From NCBI GenBank assembly GCA_020055645.1, contig CM034548.1:28446201-28510200 (forward strand): DNA of 64,000 nucleotides, written 5' to 3'. The translations under genes were made by a program, and so were the position numbers. This stretch comes from Tomocerus qinae. Lineage: Eukaryota; Arthropoda; Collembola; Entomobryomorpha; Tomoceridae. Of the stretch, positions 25,599 to 38,613 are shown piece by piece. Under the pieces are notes generated by a model that had not been told where the DNA came from, made no database searches, and was given only the letters and a program-made list of their open reading frames with translations. Each line of letters begins with the position of its first letter. Positions within the stretch are counted from its first letter, which is position 1.

Positions 25599-25759
25599 CT
25601 TCCAGGAAGGCATGATAAGTCCATGTGAGCCATCAGCACCCCCGGAGGTTTGAGCCGTCGAGCTGGTAGCCCCATAATTCTGTTGGTTCCCTGTCAGAAT
25701 CTTCTGGGCGTAGGAGCTTCCAGCTTGATATGCTGAGCAACTTAATCTCATCTTTTCCC
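25599..25759 (-). CDS. Candidate minus-strand exon, Ser/Gly/Gln-rich
   Basis: On the minus strand, an acceptor TTATGTACAG and a donor AAG|GTCAGT bound 161 bp of clearly more GC-rich sequence than the surroundings. One frame is open throughout (53 codons after two bases of a split codon). It encodes a Ser-, Thr-, Gly- and Gln-rich segment of the kind common in disordered regions. A second frame is open for 40 codons and then stops. In the third frame the exon begins Gly-Lys-Arg and then stops. The upstream candidate exon 28496-28574 ends on a codon boundary, so a direct join would select that third, short frame. Using the long frame needs another exon in between. I do not recognise the protein. 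Confidence 0.45.
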
Positions 25760-26929
25760 CTGTACATAAATCCAACAAACTTTTATAAATTTAGTTATCA
25801 AAGTACAAACTACCAAACTATGTACACTCACAACGATTAATACCTATGTATAAAACATTATTGTTACTAATTTATAGTTATCGAACCAACGCAATTTATC
25901 CATGAAATATTCATTTTACAGCATGTAGTAGTAGGAAAATACAAAATCATAGTTTGCAAATATAAACGTGCATATAAAATCTATAAAAAGCTCTCCATGC
26001 AAACACTTTCACAATTTATTTCATAGACCAGCTCATAAATAATGTTTTATTCGGTTACATCAGTGTTAACTTATCAATGCTGTTATACGAATTATACTCA
26101 GAATAATTATATATTAAGAATAAGAATAATTATACTAATATCGAGAGGAAAACAGGATTACAATTGAAAACTCTAATAATACTAAATCAAAGTGTACGAG
26201 ATAACAAAGATTGGATTTTGAATCGACTGCATTGCAATTCATTGAATCGATTGGATTTGCAGATCGCTAAAAGATAATCTTTTAAGAACCCTATTCAATG
26301 ACTCGTAAATGACCTAATAACCTTATAAGAGCTTAAGTACATAGTGAGAAAAAAGTCTTCTACAACTTAAAAATAGGTTTAATTATTTATAGTTTATCGA
26401 TTATAACCTTAAAATACCAGGGAAAGAATGGGAACATTTTCCAGCTGGAAAAGCAAGAAACAGAAAGGGTAAGACCGAAAGAAAATATACCAGAAATCTA
26501 TAAATTTATTCCCCCCTTTGACCATTCCCCAATATTTCCTACTTTCCAGTGTCCAACAAAATTTGGTGGGAAATGGAAATAGGTATCCAAAACCTGTAAT
26601 TGTGGTAATATTAACAAGATTGGAAAGGTTAAAATATTTTTTGATACAGTAATTCCATAGACTAAACGTATGGAAAAATATCCATATAAGATGCACAGAA
26701 CAATGTAGTAAAATGGGGTCCAGTTTTGCCCTTTAGCTGTGTTGACTGAATGCCCTATACCACAATTTATTGGATGAATGTGAGAATAGGAGGAGCGTAG
26801 GAGGAGTGAAAACACATGCCACATGATTTGCTGCTATACCATATGATTTCCATTACCGCTGTTGTAGTTAATACGAAATTTTTATATTACGCAGAGTTAA
26901 CACAAGCAAATGTTACATAGTACAAGCAA

Positions 26930-28397
26930 GTGATCATCGCACCAAAAAAAAATTTTAAATATAAATGGGAGGTCACAAAAAAATGTGTAGCTTGTGAGAG
27001 AAGTAGAAGGGATTATCCCAATTTGAGTCTATACTCATTACCAAAAACACCGGAAAGGAAACAGAAATGGTTGGAATTGCTACAGCTGAGACCAGAAAAT
27101 GTTGGAAATTTTAACGTTGTTTGTGACCAACATTTTCATAAAGATTAAAAAAGTAATATTCGATTGGTGAAGAAAGCATTGCCCTATAAAAAATAAATCC
27201 ACACCATTTGTCTGCGATTAAAAATGCGAATGTAAAAACTAGAACATGCGATATGGCCATGCGAAATACTGTTTTGGGATGTCCTGCACCACTGACAATA
27301 TCAGCAAATAATTCTCCCGGAAATGTCCCAGGTCATGGATTTCATAGGTATTCAATATACTACAAATATTCAGCATTTTACTATTACCTTTTTCCCTTTT
27401 AGCATGTGGTTTAAAAAATTTGTGTATTAGCACAAAAGTTATAGTACTTATTTATGCTATAAATCTAGAGTTTTACAACCCAAGTCAACAAATCATCTAT
27501 ACTTGGCTCCAATGGTGAATATTTGTGCAGCCATTACGTTAAAATCCAAAACGCAAGTCGCCCGACCTCTGTCATTGCCACTGGTTCAGCAGTCAGCGAA
27601 TAACGAAAATATTTCTCCCAGGCCTGCATTATTGAAGTATTAAACTATGTATATATTAATTTTGTATTTTGTTTGCACGCTGAAGTATTAACTTTTAATA
27701 ATTCTAAAATAATAGCCATTACTTATGAAATGTATTTATGGTTCGTAGAAGCATCAGGCCAAAACATTTGTTTCAAGATTCAGAAGGTCCGAAAACAGTC
27801 AATAGTGGAATGACAGAACAACATACTGCTCTGATGCATCGTAATAAAGCGACTAAGAATTGTACTATGAAAACAAAACAAAGTTAGACTTTTTACGGAA
27901 ACGTAAAAAGCTGCCAAAAGTCAAAATGGAAACTACACAAACGAATTAAGAAATCCAAAACATTAGAAGAGAAACTAGAAGCGATATTCGAGAAACATTC
28001 TGGATTAAAGGAGATCATTATGTCACAAGTACGACGTTTCAAAACTAGGAAAAATCTAAGGTACACTGAAAAGGAGAAAAGCATCGCTATATGACGTTAT
28101 ATTACTCGTGTGGATCTAAAGGATATCGGTGTTTTTAATTTTACAATTTACGATTCTTAAACCAATTTTTGCAATTGAAAAAGTTTTACCAGGTGACTAT
28201 TAAAACATTTTAGGACTCTTCTACATATGGGACTCAAATTACCGGCAATTTCCACAATTCATTTTTGGATGACCGATTTTGAATTTGGGGTCGGACTAAA
28301 CCATCAATTACTTGTATTACATAGGATTATTTGCCTTTCCTTCTGTATTCTAGGTCCTTTGCCTATAAGTAGTAGTTCTTTTATTTCCATTCAATAA
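26930..28397 (+). pseudogene. Decayed THAP-domain P-element-like transposase
   Basis: Fragments in several frames follow the order of a P-element/THAP9-type transposase. First, 26930-27148 encodes a THAP zinc finger, C-x2-C-x42-C-x2-H, with the family's internal Pro and Trp (residues 38 and 47). It opens on GTG, not ATG. After an in-frame stop, a Leu...Ala-Leu-Pro stretch (about 27160-27190) resembles the THAP C-terminal AVPTIF box. Pro-rich linker pieces lie near 27280-27340 and 27560-27640, each with Ser-Ala-Asn-Asn. A Lys/Leu-rich coiled-coil-like segment and an Arg-Tyr-Thr-Glu-Lys-Glu-Lys motif follow at 27897-28094. Finally, 28212-28397 has Leu-Pro-Ala-Ile-Ser-Thr-Ile then Trp, as in the N-terminal P-element transposase domain. 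Stops and frame changes show it is dead, although some gaps could be introns. The RNase H-like catalytic core was not found, nor were terminal repeats. Confidence 0.75.
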
Positions 28398-28495
28398 TCT
28401 CTGATTTTTCGGTAATCATAGCGGAAAGAACTGAGAATTGAATATCCGTTATGAAAATGTAATGATTTAGGTTAAGCAAACTTCATTATACTTAC

Positions 28496-28574
28496 AGTAA
28501 TACAATTTAAACTTTCGCTGTCTTCGGGCTGATTCTGTGTCGCTGGCTTTACGAAAACATTAGTACCTCCCACT
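28496..28574 (-). CDS. Candidate minus-strand exon, function unknown
   Basis: On the minus strand an acceptor TTCATTTTAG and a strong donor ACT|GTAAGTA bound 79 bp. Only one frame is open (26 codons after one base of a split codon); the others stop within nine codons. The peptide is polar, with Gln, Asn, Glu and Asp and a single Cys near its end. The segment is more GC-rich than its flanks. It may be joined to 25599-25759 on the same strand, with the THAP transposase remnant in the intervening intron. No family is recognised. Confidence 0.4.
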
Positions 28575-29451
28575 CTAAAATGAACATCCAATCAGCTCAA
28601 TTTCAGCTCAACTCAAACTGGACCCCTTTTACTAAGCAGTAGCTAGACATCTTAAGTAGAAAAAACAATGTTTTTTCTGCTTGTGATAGTTTAATCTATG
28701 CAGTAATTCAAGTATACAGAGCTGAATTTCGGAGAGAATTGAAATTTAATTAAGCATTAATAATTAAGCATATATTCCTGAGAAAAACTTTGGTCTTTTT
28801 AAATCAAAATCAATCAAAAGTGACACCATTCACAACAAGGGTGAAATATTTTGCCATTTTGATAAAAAGTTACTTCTTGAATTCAGAGGGGGCTCCATCC
28901 TGTAAAATCCTTCTCAATACACCATGTTCACTCCATAAATGGAATATAACTGCTGCTAATTAAATCCTTTCAACTTATTTAATGTAGTTTTCTGCTTGCT
29001 AATAATTATCATGTACTTTATGCAGACTGAGAAATAATGCTTTTTGATCAAAGAGAAGTGACATGAATTAACTGCACAAATGAAAATCATTTTTCTGTAC
29101 CATTAAGTTCACAAAGAACCGAAAGTTGAAAGGCTCAGCCACCAACTTAAAATGATAATGGATAAATGTCACAGGGCTTATATTAAATATAAAATCCAAT
29201 TTGCGGACATACTTTTAAATCGTTCAATGATAGAAGTGTGAAGTGCCAATGAACAGAATAAAGATCAACAAAGTACAATATTTCAATAAGTTTTCATTAT
29301 ACTTGTTCTAAATAAATAAAAATAAAATTAATGAGGTGATATTGATACATCGTAATCCTAAAAATATAATAATAATCAGAACAGTAGCAAAATAACTCCA
29401 TGCTTTAATAGTGAACGGTATCTTCAGAGTGTGTACTTTTACACAGCTGCA
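28575..29451. other. Non-coding stretch
   Basis: AT-rich DNA with a short hairpin of AGAAAAAACA arms near 28659-28679. I see no gene. Confidence 0.5.
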
Positions 29452-29629
29452 TCAGGGAACAAAAAAGGACCTTTTTTGCCTTTTAACTTTTTTGCCTTTT
29501 TATAAAAAAGGTATGAGTAAGATATTAAAAAGCAGTCCTTTTTGCCTTTTTACATTGACTTCCACTTTATATGTAAATTAGGTAAAAAGGACTACTTTTT
29601 TAGAAAAAGTACTTTTTTTTGTTCCCTGA
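29452..29629. mobile_element. 178 bp MITE-like element with CCTTTTTTGCC repeats
   Basis: The termini are a perfect 15 bp inverted repeat, TCAGGGAACAAAAAA. Inside are several short copies of a CCTTTTT(T)GCC motif and their complements (for example AAAAAGGAC), clustered near the ends. Such subterminal repeats are typical transposase-binding arrays. A CTGCA lies just outside the left end and four bases beyond the right end, so the target duplication is uncertain. No coding capacity. The superfamily is undecided; the CAGGG tip is reminiscent of hAT. Confidence 0.65.
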
Positions 29630-32600
29630 ATAACTGCATAGTATAAAGGATAAAAGCTACATAATTTGTAAGAGTATATGTATTGCAGAATAAATATGAA
29701 GTACCTACACGATAAGTATTAGTAATGATTTTAGAAATATATTTTGTCTTATATAGTTAGGGATCCCTTAGGTACCAGAGATATTTTGCAGCTGATCGAG
29801 ATAGGAATTGTAACTTATCTAAAACAGAAATTGGCATTACCTTGTAAGATATTATTACTATTATTAGCCTAGCAATCTACCGAGTCCATCGGATTTGACA
29901 AATCATACGGCATATGGGATTATAAGTCAGCTCACTGAATCTAATAAATATTTTTATTGACATTTCATGTTAGGATTAATCCTTATAAAGCTCCGTCTTC
30001 TTATGGTTCTTTCACTTGGGTTAGCTTTGGTGAAAGGGAAATGGAGAATTCATTTGGTCCATTCATCTGTGAATCGATTTAGTGAACAAAACATGCACAG
30101 AATGAAAGGACGTAGGTACTTGCATTGTACAATAGAAAATACTAATAATATGAAATATTGTAGTTTCATTCTTATAGTGTTTATTCCAGACGTATGCGAA
30201 TGTTTCAGTTACAACTCTCCAAAGCAGAAGTGCTTGAGTAGGTATATCTATTGTTCGCAAAATTATAACATTTTCATTCAGCCTTCATACATATCATGCA
30301 TTTAGAGTGCCTGAATCATTTTTGTTGTTCAGAGTTGTAACAATATCTGCAACTTTACATCTCAAATATCTTCATACTTCTGTAGCCATCATCAGGAATG
30401 TCCAAATATGTTCTCTCAAAAATTTCTATTGTATGTAACTTCTTCAAATATCTCAATATAGTACAATTAATTTACAGAATAGGTATAATGTATGGTTTAT
30501 AGTTCCTGGCATTTGTAGATATTTATTGGGAGTGCGAATGTTGAAGGCAGTTGCATTATATTTTCATTAAGGAAAACAAGATTGGCCATTATATACTCCG
30601 ATCACTTCCACTTTTGCTATAAAAATTATTGTTTCCTATCAGATAACCATTTCACGAAATATGAAGCTGAATCTAACTGTAACTAGTCATTGCATTGTGT
30701 TTGAGATTAAGTTAACAAATCATTTGCTCTGTTTGCGAACTCTGAACCCGACAGGGATGGGGTACAAATGATGCCATAAAATAACCGAATAGGCTTACTA
30801 ATGGGAATGTAGGAAGAATATATTCCTTTTAATACTAGATTTTAATTCTACTGTGATACCTTTGCAACTTATCAAAAAACGTAATTTAAAAATGAATCAA
30901 GTCTTTAACTTCAAATTTCAATTGTTTACTTTACTATAAAAAGTTAGCAAAAATGACCATCAATTCAAAAAAGTCAACAGTCCGATTATTAATTCAGGTG
31001 GTCCATTTGCAAGAGTTGGTATTATGTAGAAATGAAACACTAGCACAGTTTCAGTTTGTTGGAATTGTATTGAAGCTCACAACTAGAGCAATGCAAGCAA
31101 GCTCCTTTTTCAACGTTGTTGAAAATTGGGCGATGTCATTTGCAATTGCATTATACTATAAGTCTTTTATGTTTATGTTAAATATTACTGATGATTGATG
31201 ACATTCACCCTAGATAATTGTTCTAAATAAAAAATTTGCCAGATGAATATTTTTTGCCGACCAGCATATTATAGATAAAAATAAGCACATCTATAATGTC
31301 TCGATTTGCAAACGATGTTTTGTCTTCAAAAACCAAGAATCGGTACTTGTACAGCAGATCTGATTTTGGATGCCCTCAGTCACAACACATCACATGGATT
31401 TATGAATCTTTAAGTGTACGTAATCATTTTCCAATCCAATTTCAGAGCCAGAACTGACTGAGCAGATCGATTTGTCTACTAGAAGTTGAATGGAGATTTC
31501 AGGCTTGGCTAGCAAAGCAAGCTGTTGTAGCATTGTGCAAAATGACGGGAGAAAGCGGAGAAAGTCAGAGTGATGGAAAGAGAAAGGAAGAGCAATACTC
31601 TCTCCCACAATCTATATTATATGCCGACGTTCATACGTTCATTCTCCTCTCCAATTCATGAATTTATTTATAGCCCGCATCACAAGTCTATAGATTTCAT
31701 CTGCTTGGCTACATTATTGTAAATATCTGCACAGATAAGTAACGAAACGTAAATATTTTGCGGATCCCATTTCTAACAGACGAGTCCTTATATCTTATCT
31801 TCCATATTTCTTTTTGTTTGCAGACAATACATTGACATTTGGCAGCTCGCTCCTTTTCCTCAAATACACTTCACCAGCTACAAATATGCAAAACATCTAT
31901 TTTGAAATTTTGTTGCTTTAAGCATCTTTATATGCATTCATTTATATAGTATAGCATACAGCTACACAGAAGATGCTCATTGATGTGGTGCATGTACTAC
32001 GTAGCATTTGTAATTACAAACTGTGTTGTAGGAAAGTAATTCCCTGCCCAGCTGTAATTGCCAATTTACAAATTGATTGAATATTCTCAGAATTCAATTA
32101 CAAATGTAGGTACTTGTAGTGCTAAATGAAGTAAGAGACTTCAAGATATATCATAAGTAATGCAACATCATTTTTACTGCAATAGACACATTTTAGAAAA
32201 AGCTATCTACTTGAACGTATAAATTTATGAATGTGTCCTATATATGAACATTTTATAGATGGGAAGCAAATTCGGAGAATTAGACTACCATTTACATTAT
32301 TGTAATGCAGTATACCTACATAGCAGCAGTACTCATCATGATTCCTATCACTTAGTGGTGCTTAATGGGTTTTCTATTTGTGACGTGAGTATAGAAAACG
32401 TAGATAATGTATGCATAATCCATAATATAGAGGAAAAATCATCATCGCACGTATGCAGTTTGCAAAAAAGAAAATTTAGTACGAAATGGTTAAGAAATAA
32501 AAAAGAATTATTTTGTGTTAGGTTAGTTTGATGGACTACACGTAATGTAATGGGAAGATTGAACAGAGGATAGAGAATGGCACGGAAGAATAAATATAGT

Positions 32601-35600
32601 AAACGGGAGTGAAGGGAGAGGAGTAGATTGGCTTCAAATGAACCGACTTAGATCAGTCAGAAAGATTTTCAAATGAATAAGGAGCTGAAAGTAAATTGAA
32701 TGAGGAGGGCGCCGTTGTGGTTGCCGTTTTCGAATAAACTTCTTTATATGGTAAGCTAACTAAGGGAAGCAACGTACCTTCACGGCGGATTTCAATCAAG
32801 TACGTGCATAACAGAAACTGATTTTGATGTAGATGCTAACTACATAAACTACTTACGGGGCAGAATAAAGTTACACACACGCACCGACCGAAGGAAAGTT
32901 GGATGTTTCCCTGGTTTACCTACTTTGTACTTAATGTAATGTTCAGACACAACCAACCAGAGTTGAGGTAAATATAATACAGGACTGTCAGTTAAGTGGA
33001 ACATGGATTTGATTCACTATTCCACAACTGAGTATTCCTATAATGCCCGATAGTCTTTTAGTCGGTGCTTTTGCCACAGTTTCCGAATATATCAATAGAC
33101 TCTGCATGGAAAACACCTACACATTTTACCGAATGGAGAATAGACCGTATTCATAAGTAAGTAGTTCCTGTCACCCATGCTTTGCTCTCTTTTCTCTTTA
33201 CTTACTTCCAAACTGTTACGTTCACTTACGATGTAATCCTCCAAAACACCATAAGTATATATGCAAATAAATATTACTTGTCCTATACCACTTCACAGAC
33301 GGGTGATGGGTCCTTTCTATCCTATCCCATGGCTTTAGTGTATTTCTATGTTCGATATAGCTTTTCCAAAGTATCAATACCTATTTCATAGAGATGGGCA
33401 TTTTGGGAAATTCATCTACCCGCTTATTCATCTACCATACAAAATATTATACACAAAATAATTCTGAAAATGACTGTCAATTAAATAAAAAAGCCTTTTG
33501 ATTTATTTATCTTCCATTACAGAAAAAGCATTACGAAAATCCCAAAATGAGGTAAAATAATTTTATTGGATTCAAAACGAAGAACAAAGAAGACCTGCAT
33601 TTGAATTGACTCTATAGGTTAGAATCAAGAAACAAACAACTCAAGCTCATCTCTGGAACTTCGAGTCTTTGTTCACCCACTCGTTGATATATCTTTATGC
33701 TATAGTTTCATATTTAATGCAAGACTAACTTCCAAACCCATCGGCTTAATTTCAGGCTCTGAGTATTTTAGAACGGAACAACATTGTCAGACTTGCTTTA
33801 GGTTAGAAATCTACCACAATGGAAGATGGGATGACATCAGTATGCAGAAGACTTTTTTGTTCTTCCCTAACCCAAACACCTTTTGCTAACCAAACTGCTA
33901 CAACGTCGACTTAAAGACGCATCCGTGCAAAAATTGGCATAAAAACTGACTCCGTGCTAATGCGTTTGTTTACCTTATAAGTAGGCAATCATGTGTTGGC
34001 CTCCTTTGTTTTTCTTCTTGATTTTTATACGCTTCCTTCCTCAAATTGAGATCATGTCTTTCAACTGGCTTATTAGGTAGATGCATCTTATCTCATCATT
34101 GATCTGAAGATCCTCAAGTACACTTTCCAAGTAAAGTAGTGTCAGGAGCCCACTTATTCAGAATGCAAGTGTATGGGGAATATTGCAATCATTCAATGCA
34201 TAACATTCCCTTCAAGATTAAACTATCAAGATATTAAACAACACAAAATAATAAAATTACCATCGCATATAGTATATAGCTATGCATGTTGCAATGACTT
34301 TCTCAAGTTGAAGAGTAGTGTTCGTTCGGTGTATGCCAAACTACTTACAATCTTTCGGTTGATTGAATATTCAGGATTCATCTGCGTCAGGTTTGGAAAT
34401 CTTTTTCATAGACTACCTTTCTATATCTTTTGAGGAAGAAATATCTACAGATCTTAAGAGATATTCAAGAATGCTATTCTCGCAGCGTAAACACTTGAGT
34501 TTATAGATAGCAATGCTTACATGCCTTAAAGTGTAATATTTATGACGATATTTTATGTGAAATGTTACAGATTTTATTGGCTAGTCTGGTTAAATGGAAT
34601 ATCTTTGTACATACATATGTAGTGCCATAAATTTGTAGCTGCGTATGCAAATATAATGCACAACGACAGTAAATTTAAGCACTAAAAAGACTCCTTTCCT
34701 CTGATTTATCTCTAACTGGATAATATTTCTGAACATCTTTACGATCCACAATTTCTAGGGTACTCACCACCTTTATCACATACTATACATCGTTACCAAA
34801 GTATAAATTCTAAGAAAATAGAACCTTGTAAATGTCACTATACTTTTATCAACTTTTCCAACAAAATTGACATATTTCTTATAACTTTTGCAAACTTAAA
34901 ATTCGCCTGATAATGTGAAAATTGAAAACTGGACAGAACAAAAATATTTGATGTCATTCTTCCGAATGGATTTTGAAACCGTCCAAAAGATGTATTTTAT
35001 AATTAAATTTTTAATCTTTACCGATATGACTCCAATATATTTTAGTATCATTAAGCTTCTAACTTTAGGGCTGGAAATATTCGAACAGTATGTTCAAAAA
35101 GTATATTTTTAGTTTTTAAATGTAGAATCGAAAATGAAAGACATAGAAATGAAGACTGGTTATAGTCAGTTGTAAAATTAATACCATTAGTAGGAAATAA
35201 TGTAAGTTTAGTGCTTTTCAGAACAGAGATGTAGTTAGTTATTAGTTGAAAGCCAAAAGTAGTCTTTATATTCTGCGGATGTGCTTACTTACTGATGTGT
35301 GGAATGTTACATTTATCTGTTTTGATCTGAGTACTTACAGTAATACATTTCAAGATAAAAGTGCCGTAGGCTATCATTTAACTAATGAAAAACAATTTTC
35401 GTATTGATAAGCAAGTGGTCCTGCTTGTGTACATTGTAAAGGTATACCCTAGCAATAACATAAGATAAATTCGCATCCGAGAAGCAGAATCCATTCTACA
35501 AAATAATATCTTGCCTACTAAAGATAATACATTCATTTTGTTAAATGGAAAAGTGAAAATAATCCCTGGTTTTATTCCCGAGATATATTAGTGGGCGACT

Positions 35601-37527
35601 ATGCGGTGGAATTCCTATTGGCAAGTCACAGACAGAGAAATAACTGAGAGAATAATTACTACGCTCGTGGTGAGACTTAATATGTACCTAATGCTTAACG
35701 ATTAAGACAGATCGGGGATGCACATTCAGCGAAGGAAGTTTGAGGTTGTGGTGAAAACATTGGTAAACTAAATCGAAATTAGTTGTGTTGTGCTTTAAAG
35801 GTAAATGTGTTTGTTTTTGTAGCCATTCAACCAGGATGTTGGAATACTTCCTTGGTTAAGCATAGGGAACGCAGACATTGATCTGATTGTGATCTACTTT
35901 GGATTTCTAAATAATTGATACCCAGACCGAGTTAGATCTGCTAAAGAATGATCTTTTTTCAAATCTAACTTTCCTACCTTAAAAACTTTTACACAACTGT
36001 GCTAATCCCCTGTACAGATGGTTACAAATCCATCGTTATCCCTTGGTGAACTTGTCATTAGGTTTTTCCAAAGTGTTGCCTTAAAATAGCCAATAACTTT
36101 TCTCCAACTGTATTCGATAACAAAACATTCCCTTTACTCAATATATTTACAACTGTGAAAGAAATTATGGAATTTATAGCCTTGTGCACTAGGAAAAATA
36201 AAACCTTAAAATCATAAATGGTTATATTATGTATTACTAAAAAATATTTGCAAAAGGCTTGCGTCTGTTGAAACGGAATTTTGAGTAGTATTTTTGGCAA
36301 CCTGGTTGATGTGGAGCTAATGAAATCTTAGTAATAAATAAAATCCATAAAATTTCAGATTTTGTTGAGGCCATTTTTAGTTGAAATAATTCATGCTTTT
36401 AAAAGAGGCTGTTTTAAGTCACAACTATTTGAATGGAACGAATTTTTGATGTTTTGTGTACCTCAGGAGTGTAAACTAAAACTATCATAGCCATTTTTGA
36501 TAGATTTTTTAAGATCAGATGGAAGTAGCCATTTGGGGGTTAGTTTGATATTTAAGTGTTAAGCATGTTGGGTGTAATAAAATAATGAAATCTGCTGTTC
36601 TTCCCTAGCTCCTACAAAAACCTGCTCAGTTATGGGGGAATATGTGTACCAAAAACGAAAACGAATCTAACAGAAATCTGTTTTGTTCTGGAAGGAAAAT
36701 AAGGAAATCAATAATTTCATATTTATTTTTACAATGTTTCGTCGTTTGTACATCGATGAATACGTTAAAAATTTAGTATATGTATACATTTTATACTATA
36801 CCGAATCTCAATGCTATCTGGAAAATGACATGTTCAAGTAGAATTTTTTCAGTTGGATTGTTAATATCAAAAGGCATGGCTTGAATTATTACATGAGTAC
36901 CTAGGTGTAGTCTAGCGAGTGAGAAACAATGGAAAATGCAGACGTTCCTTCATTGCATAATATATGCTGTCTCATGTTTTTCACAGTCTCAATTCCATTG
37001 TGTTTCATACATATCTCGCTATTAGATCATTAGAAATTAAAATTATTTCATATTTATTGGAAATAGTCATCCAAAATGGCATCTCTACCTAAAATATTAT
37101 CAATATCAGAATGGAGGAATTTCATTTCACTACTACTCGTGACTCACTAGAATTTTTTAAACAATATAAAACTACCTAAATACTATTGTATATAAAATAT
37201 GCAACCGAAGAGGGTAAACTATAAGTAGAGTGTATATGTTATGGTTAGATATGAATTACTGTCAGATGATTCCTGTCATTCCTATTTTATAGTACATGTA
37301 TTTAAATATGGATAAATTTTGGCATTTTCTATATTCTACTTATAATTCCGTTTTACGGAAATATGGATCCCTGTAAGAATGCGCATTGTGTTAGGGAAAG
37401 TAGGTGAAATAAAGGCACTTATGTATTTCATTTTATGTAAGTTAACTTGTGTGTAGCCGAGACACGTATTATTATGTATATTGGGTGAGTAGTAGCGTTG
37501 GTTGCATGGATATTTAAGTTGAATACA
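29630..37527. other. Non-coding stretch, no gene recognised
   Basis: About 7.9 kb of AT-rich DNA. Several frames of 60-110 codons exist, for example 29967-30305 (+), 31390-31608 (-) and 32259-32531 (+). None shows a domain, a convincing splice pair or a clear composition shift. The 72-codon minus-strand ORF at 31390-31608 has an ATG and mixed residues and is the least unlikely of these. No RNA genes or transposon ends were recognised. Confidence 0.45.
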
Positions 37528-37686
37528 ATGTCTTCTTTCATGGTGCCTTACTTCCCATTCCTCATCTCCCTAATGTTAATCGCCATAGTCATCACAAACA
37601 ACTCAGCCTATGACAAAGACACTGGGTACAAAAAAGCCGAAAGTGAAAGACTCTCATCTAAAAGAGGCATTGACGAATCTCTTTAA
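37528..37686 (+). CDS. Candidate small secreted peptide precursor with Lys-Arg site
   Basis: An ATG in the context TACAATG opens a 52-codon frame ending in TAA. The first ~27 residues have a long Leu/Ile/Met/Val core (about residues 9-22) ending in Asn-Ser-Ala, which fits a signal peptide cleaved before Tyr28. The remaining ~25 residues are charged. They contain Lys-Lys at 35-36 and a dibasic Lys-Arg at 45-46, followed by Gly-Ile-Asp-Glu-Ser-Leu. That layout resembles a small neuropeptide or hormone precursor. The coding strand is notably C-rich compared with flanking DNA, which supports selection on it. There is no Gly before a basic pair, so no amidation signal, and no known neuropeptide is recognised. 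It could be a single-exon gene, a first exon with the rest elsewhere, or chance. Confidence 0.4.
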   Translation: MSSFMVPYFPFLISLMLIAIVITNNSAYDKDTGYKKAESERLSSKRGIDESL

Positions 37687-38129
37687 AGCTCTCATCATTG
37701 TAGATTCGGACTGACGACAAAACGGCTGCACACGTTTCCTCTCATCTTCATATTTACATTTTATACATACCTTATTTATTCATACCAACATACCTTGGCC
37801 TGCTAAGCCGAGTGTATTCTCTCAGTATTAAGCTATACTTTCTGGTTCAATTGAGAACACTTACAACTTTAATCGTTATACTGCACTCGCTCAATACCAT
37901 TCCGCTCTGCCCCTAAGATATCAACCCGACTCCACTGCATATGTACATATCTATTGTACTAACAATGTATCCCGAGGTATAACTGCACTATATACCTTAT
38001 TTTATTCGTTTAGATTGTCTTTGTACCGTATTCACTGAATATGCATACTAATAGGGACTCTAACTGGGAAAGCGTTCTGTTTTAAAATGCAATTTAGTAT
38101 AGTATGTATATTATAATATCTAGATATTA

Positions 38130-38155
38130 ATTAGGAGTAAAAATTAGGAGTAAAA
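38130..38155. repeat. 13 bp tandem duplication
   Basis: Two adjacent perfect copies of ATTAGGAGTAAAA. This is a replication-slippage type duplication. Confidence 0.8.
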
Positions 38156-38613
38156 TTAGCAGTCTTATAGGTCTAGCCCATTCAGGTAATGTGTGGTATG
38201 CTCTCTTCCGACCCACGACTTGTGTACCTGACGTTGTTAGTCGTTAAATATAGACTGTACTGTACACGGACGGGTGATAAGAGCATGGAAATGAGGATAG
38301 CCCAAAGCAAGTGCCGGCGGGCATTCATTTCTCTAGGACTAATGTCCAGCCAAGTGGCTTGCAACCACATGCATTGACATCTGTATCACCCAGGTTAATT
38401 TTAGGATAAGGATTTAGGTAGCTTTTTACTGCACTTAGGGAACTTAATCCGCCCATTTCCATAATATCCATGGATAGTATTCCCGTACTGTTCCTGAACT
38501 TCACCGAGCCAGAATACTACCCAAGCTAGCAACCACTGGGAAGACCTATGTCATATTGGTCTAAGCAGTAATCGAAAGTACGATCAGCTAGCAGAGAGTC
38601 CGAGGACACTCCA

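Noticed and set aside
26498-26824. Overlapping 108- and 95-codon minus-strand frames (26409-26824)
   Set aside because: Two overlapping frames are open in low-complexity AT-rich DNA. No domain is recognised, and the frames lie beside the THAP remnant without relation to it.
31390-31608. 72-codon minus-strand ORF with mixed residues
   Set aside because: The ATG is present but there is no domain, signal peptide or splice evidence. Its length is common by chance.
38182-38377. Overlapping 62-codon ORFs on both strands
   Set aside because: Both frames are open across the same GC-richer segment and neither gives a recognisable protein. It may be part of an old repeat, but no boundaries were found.
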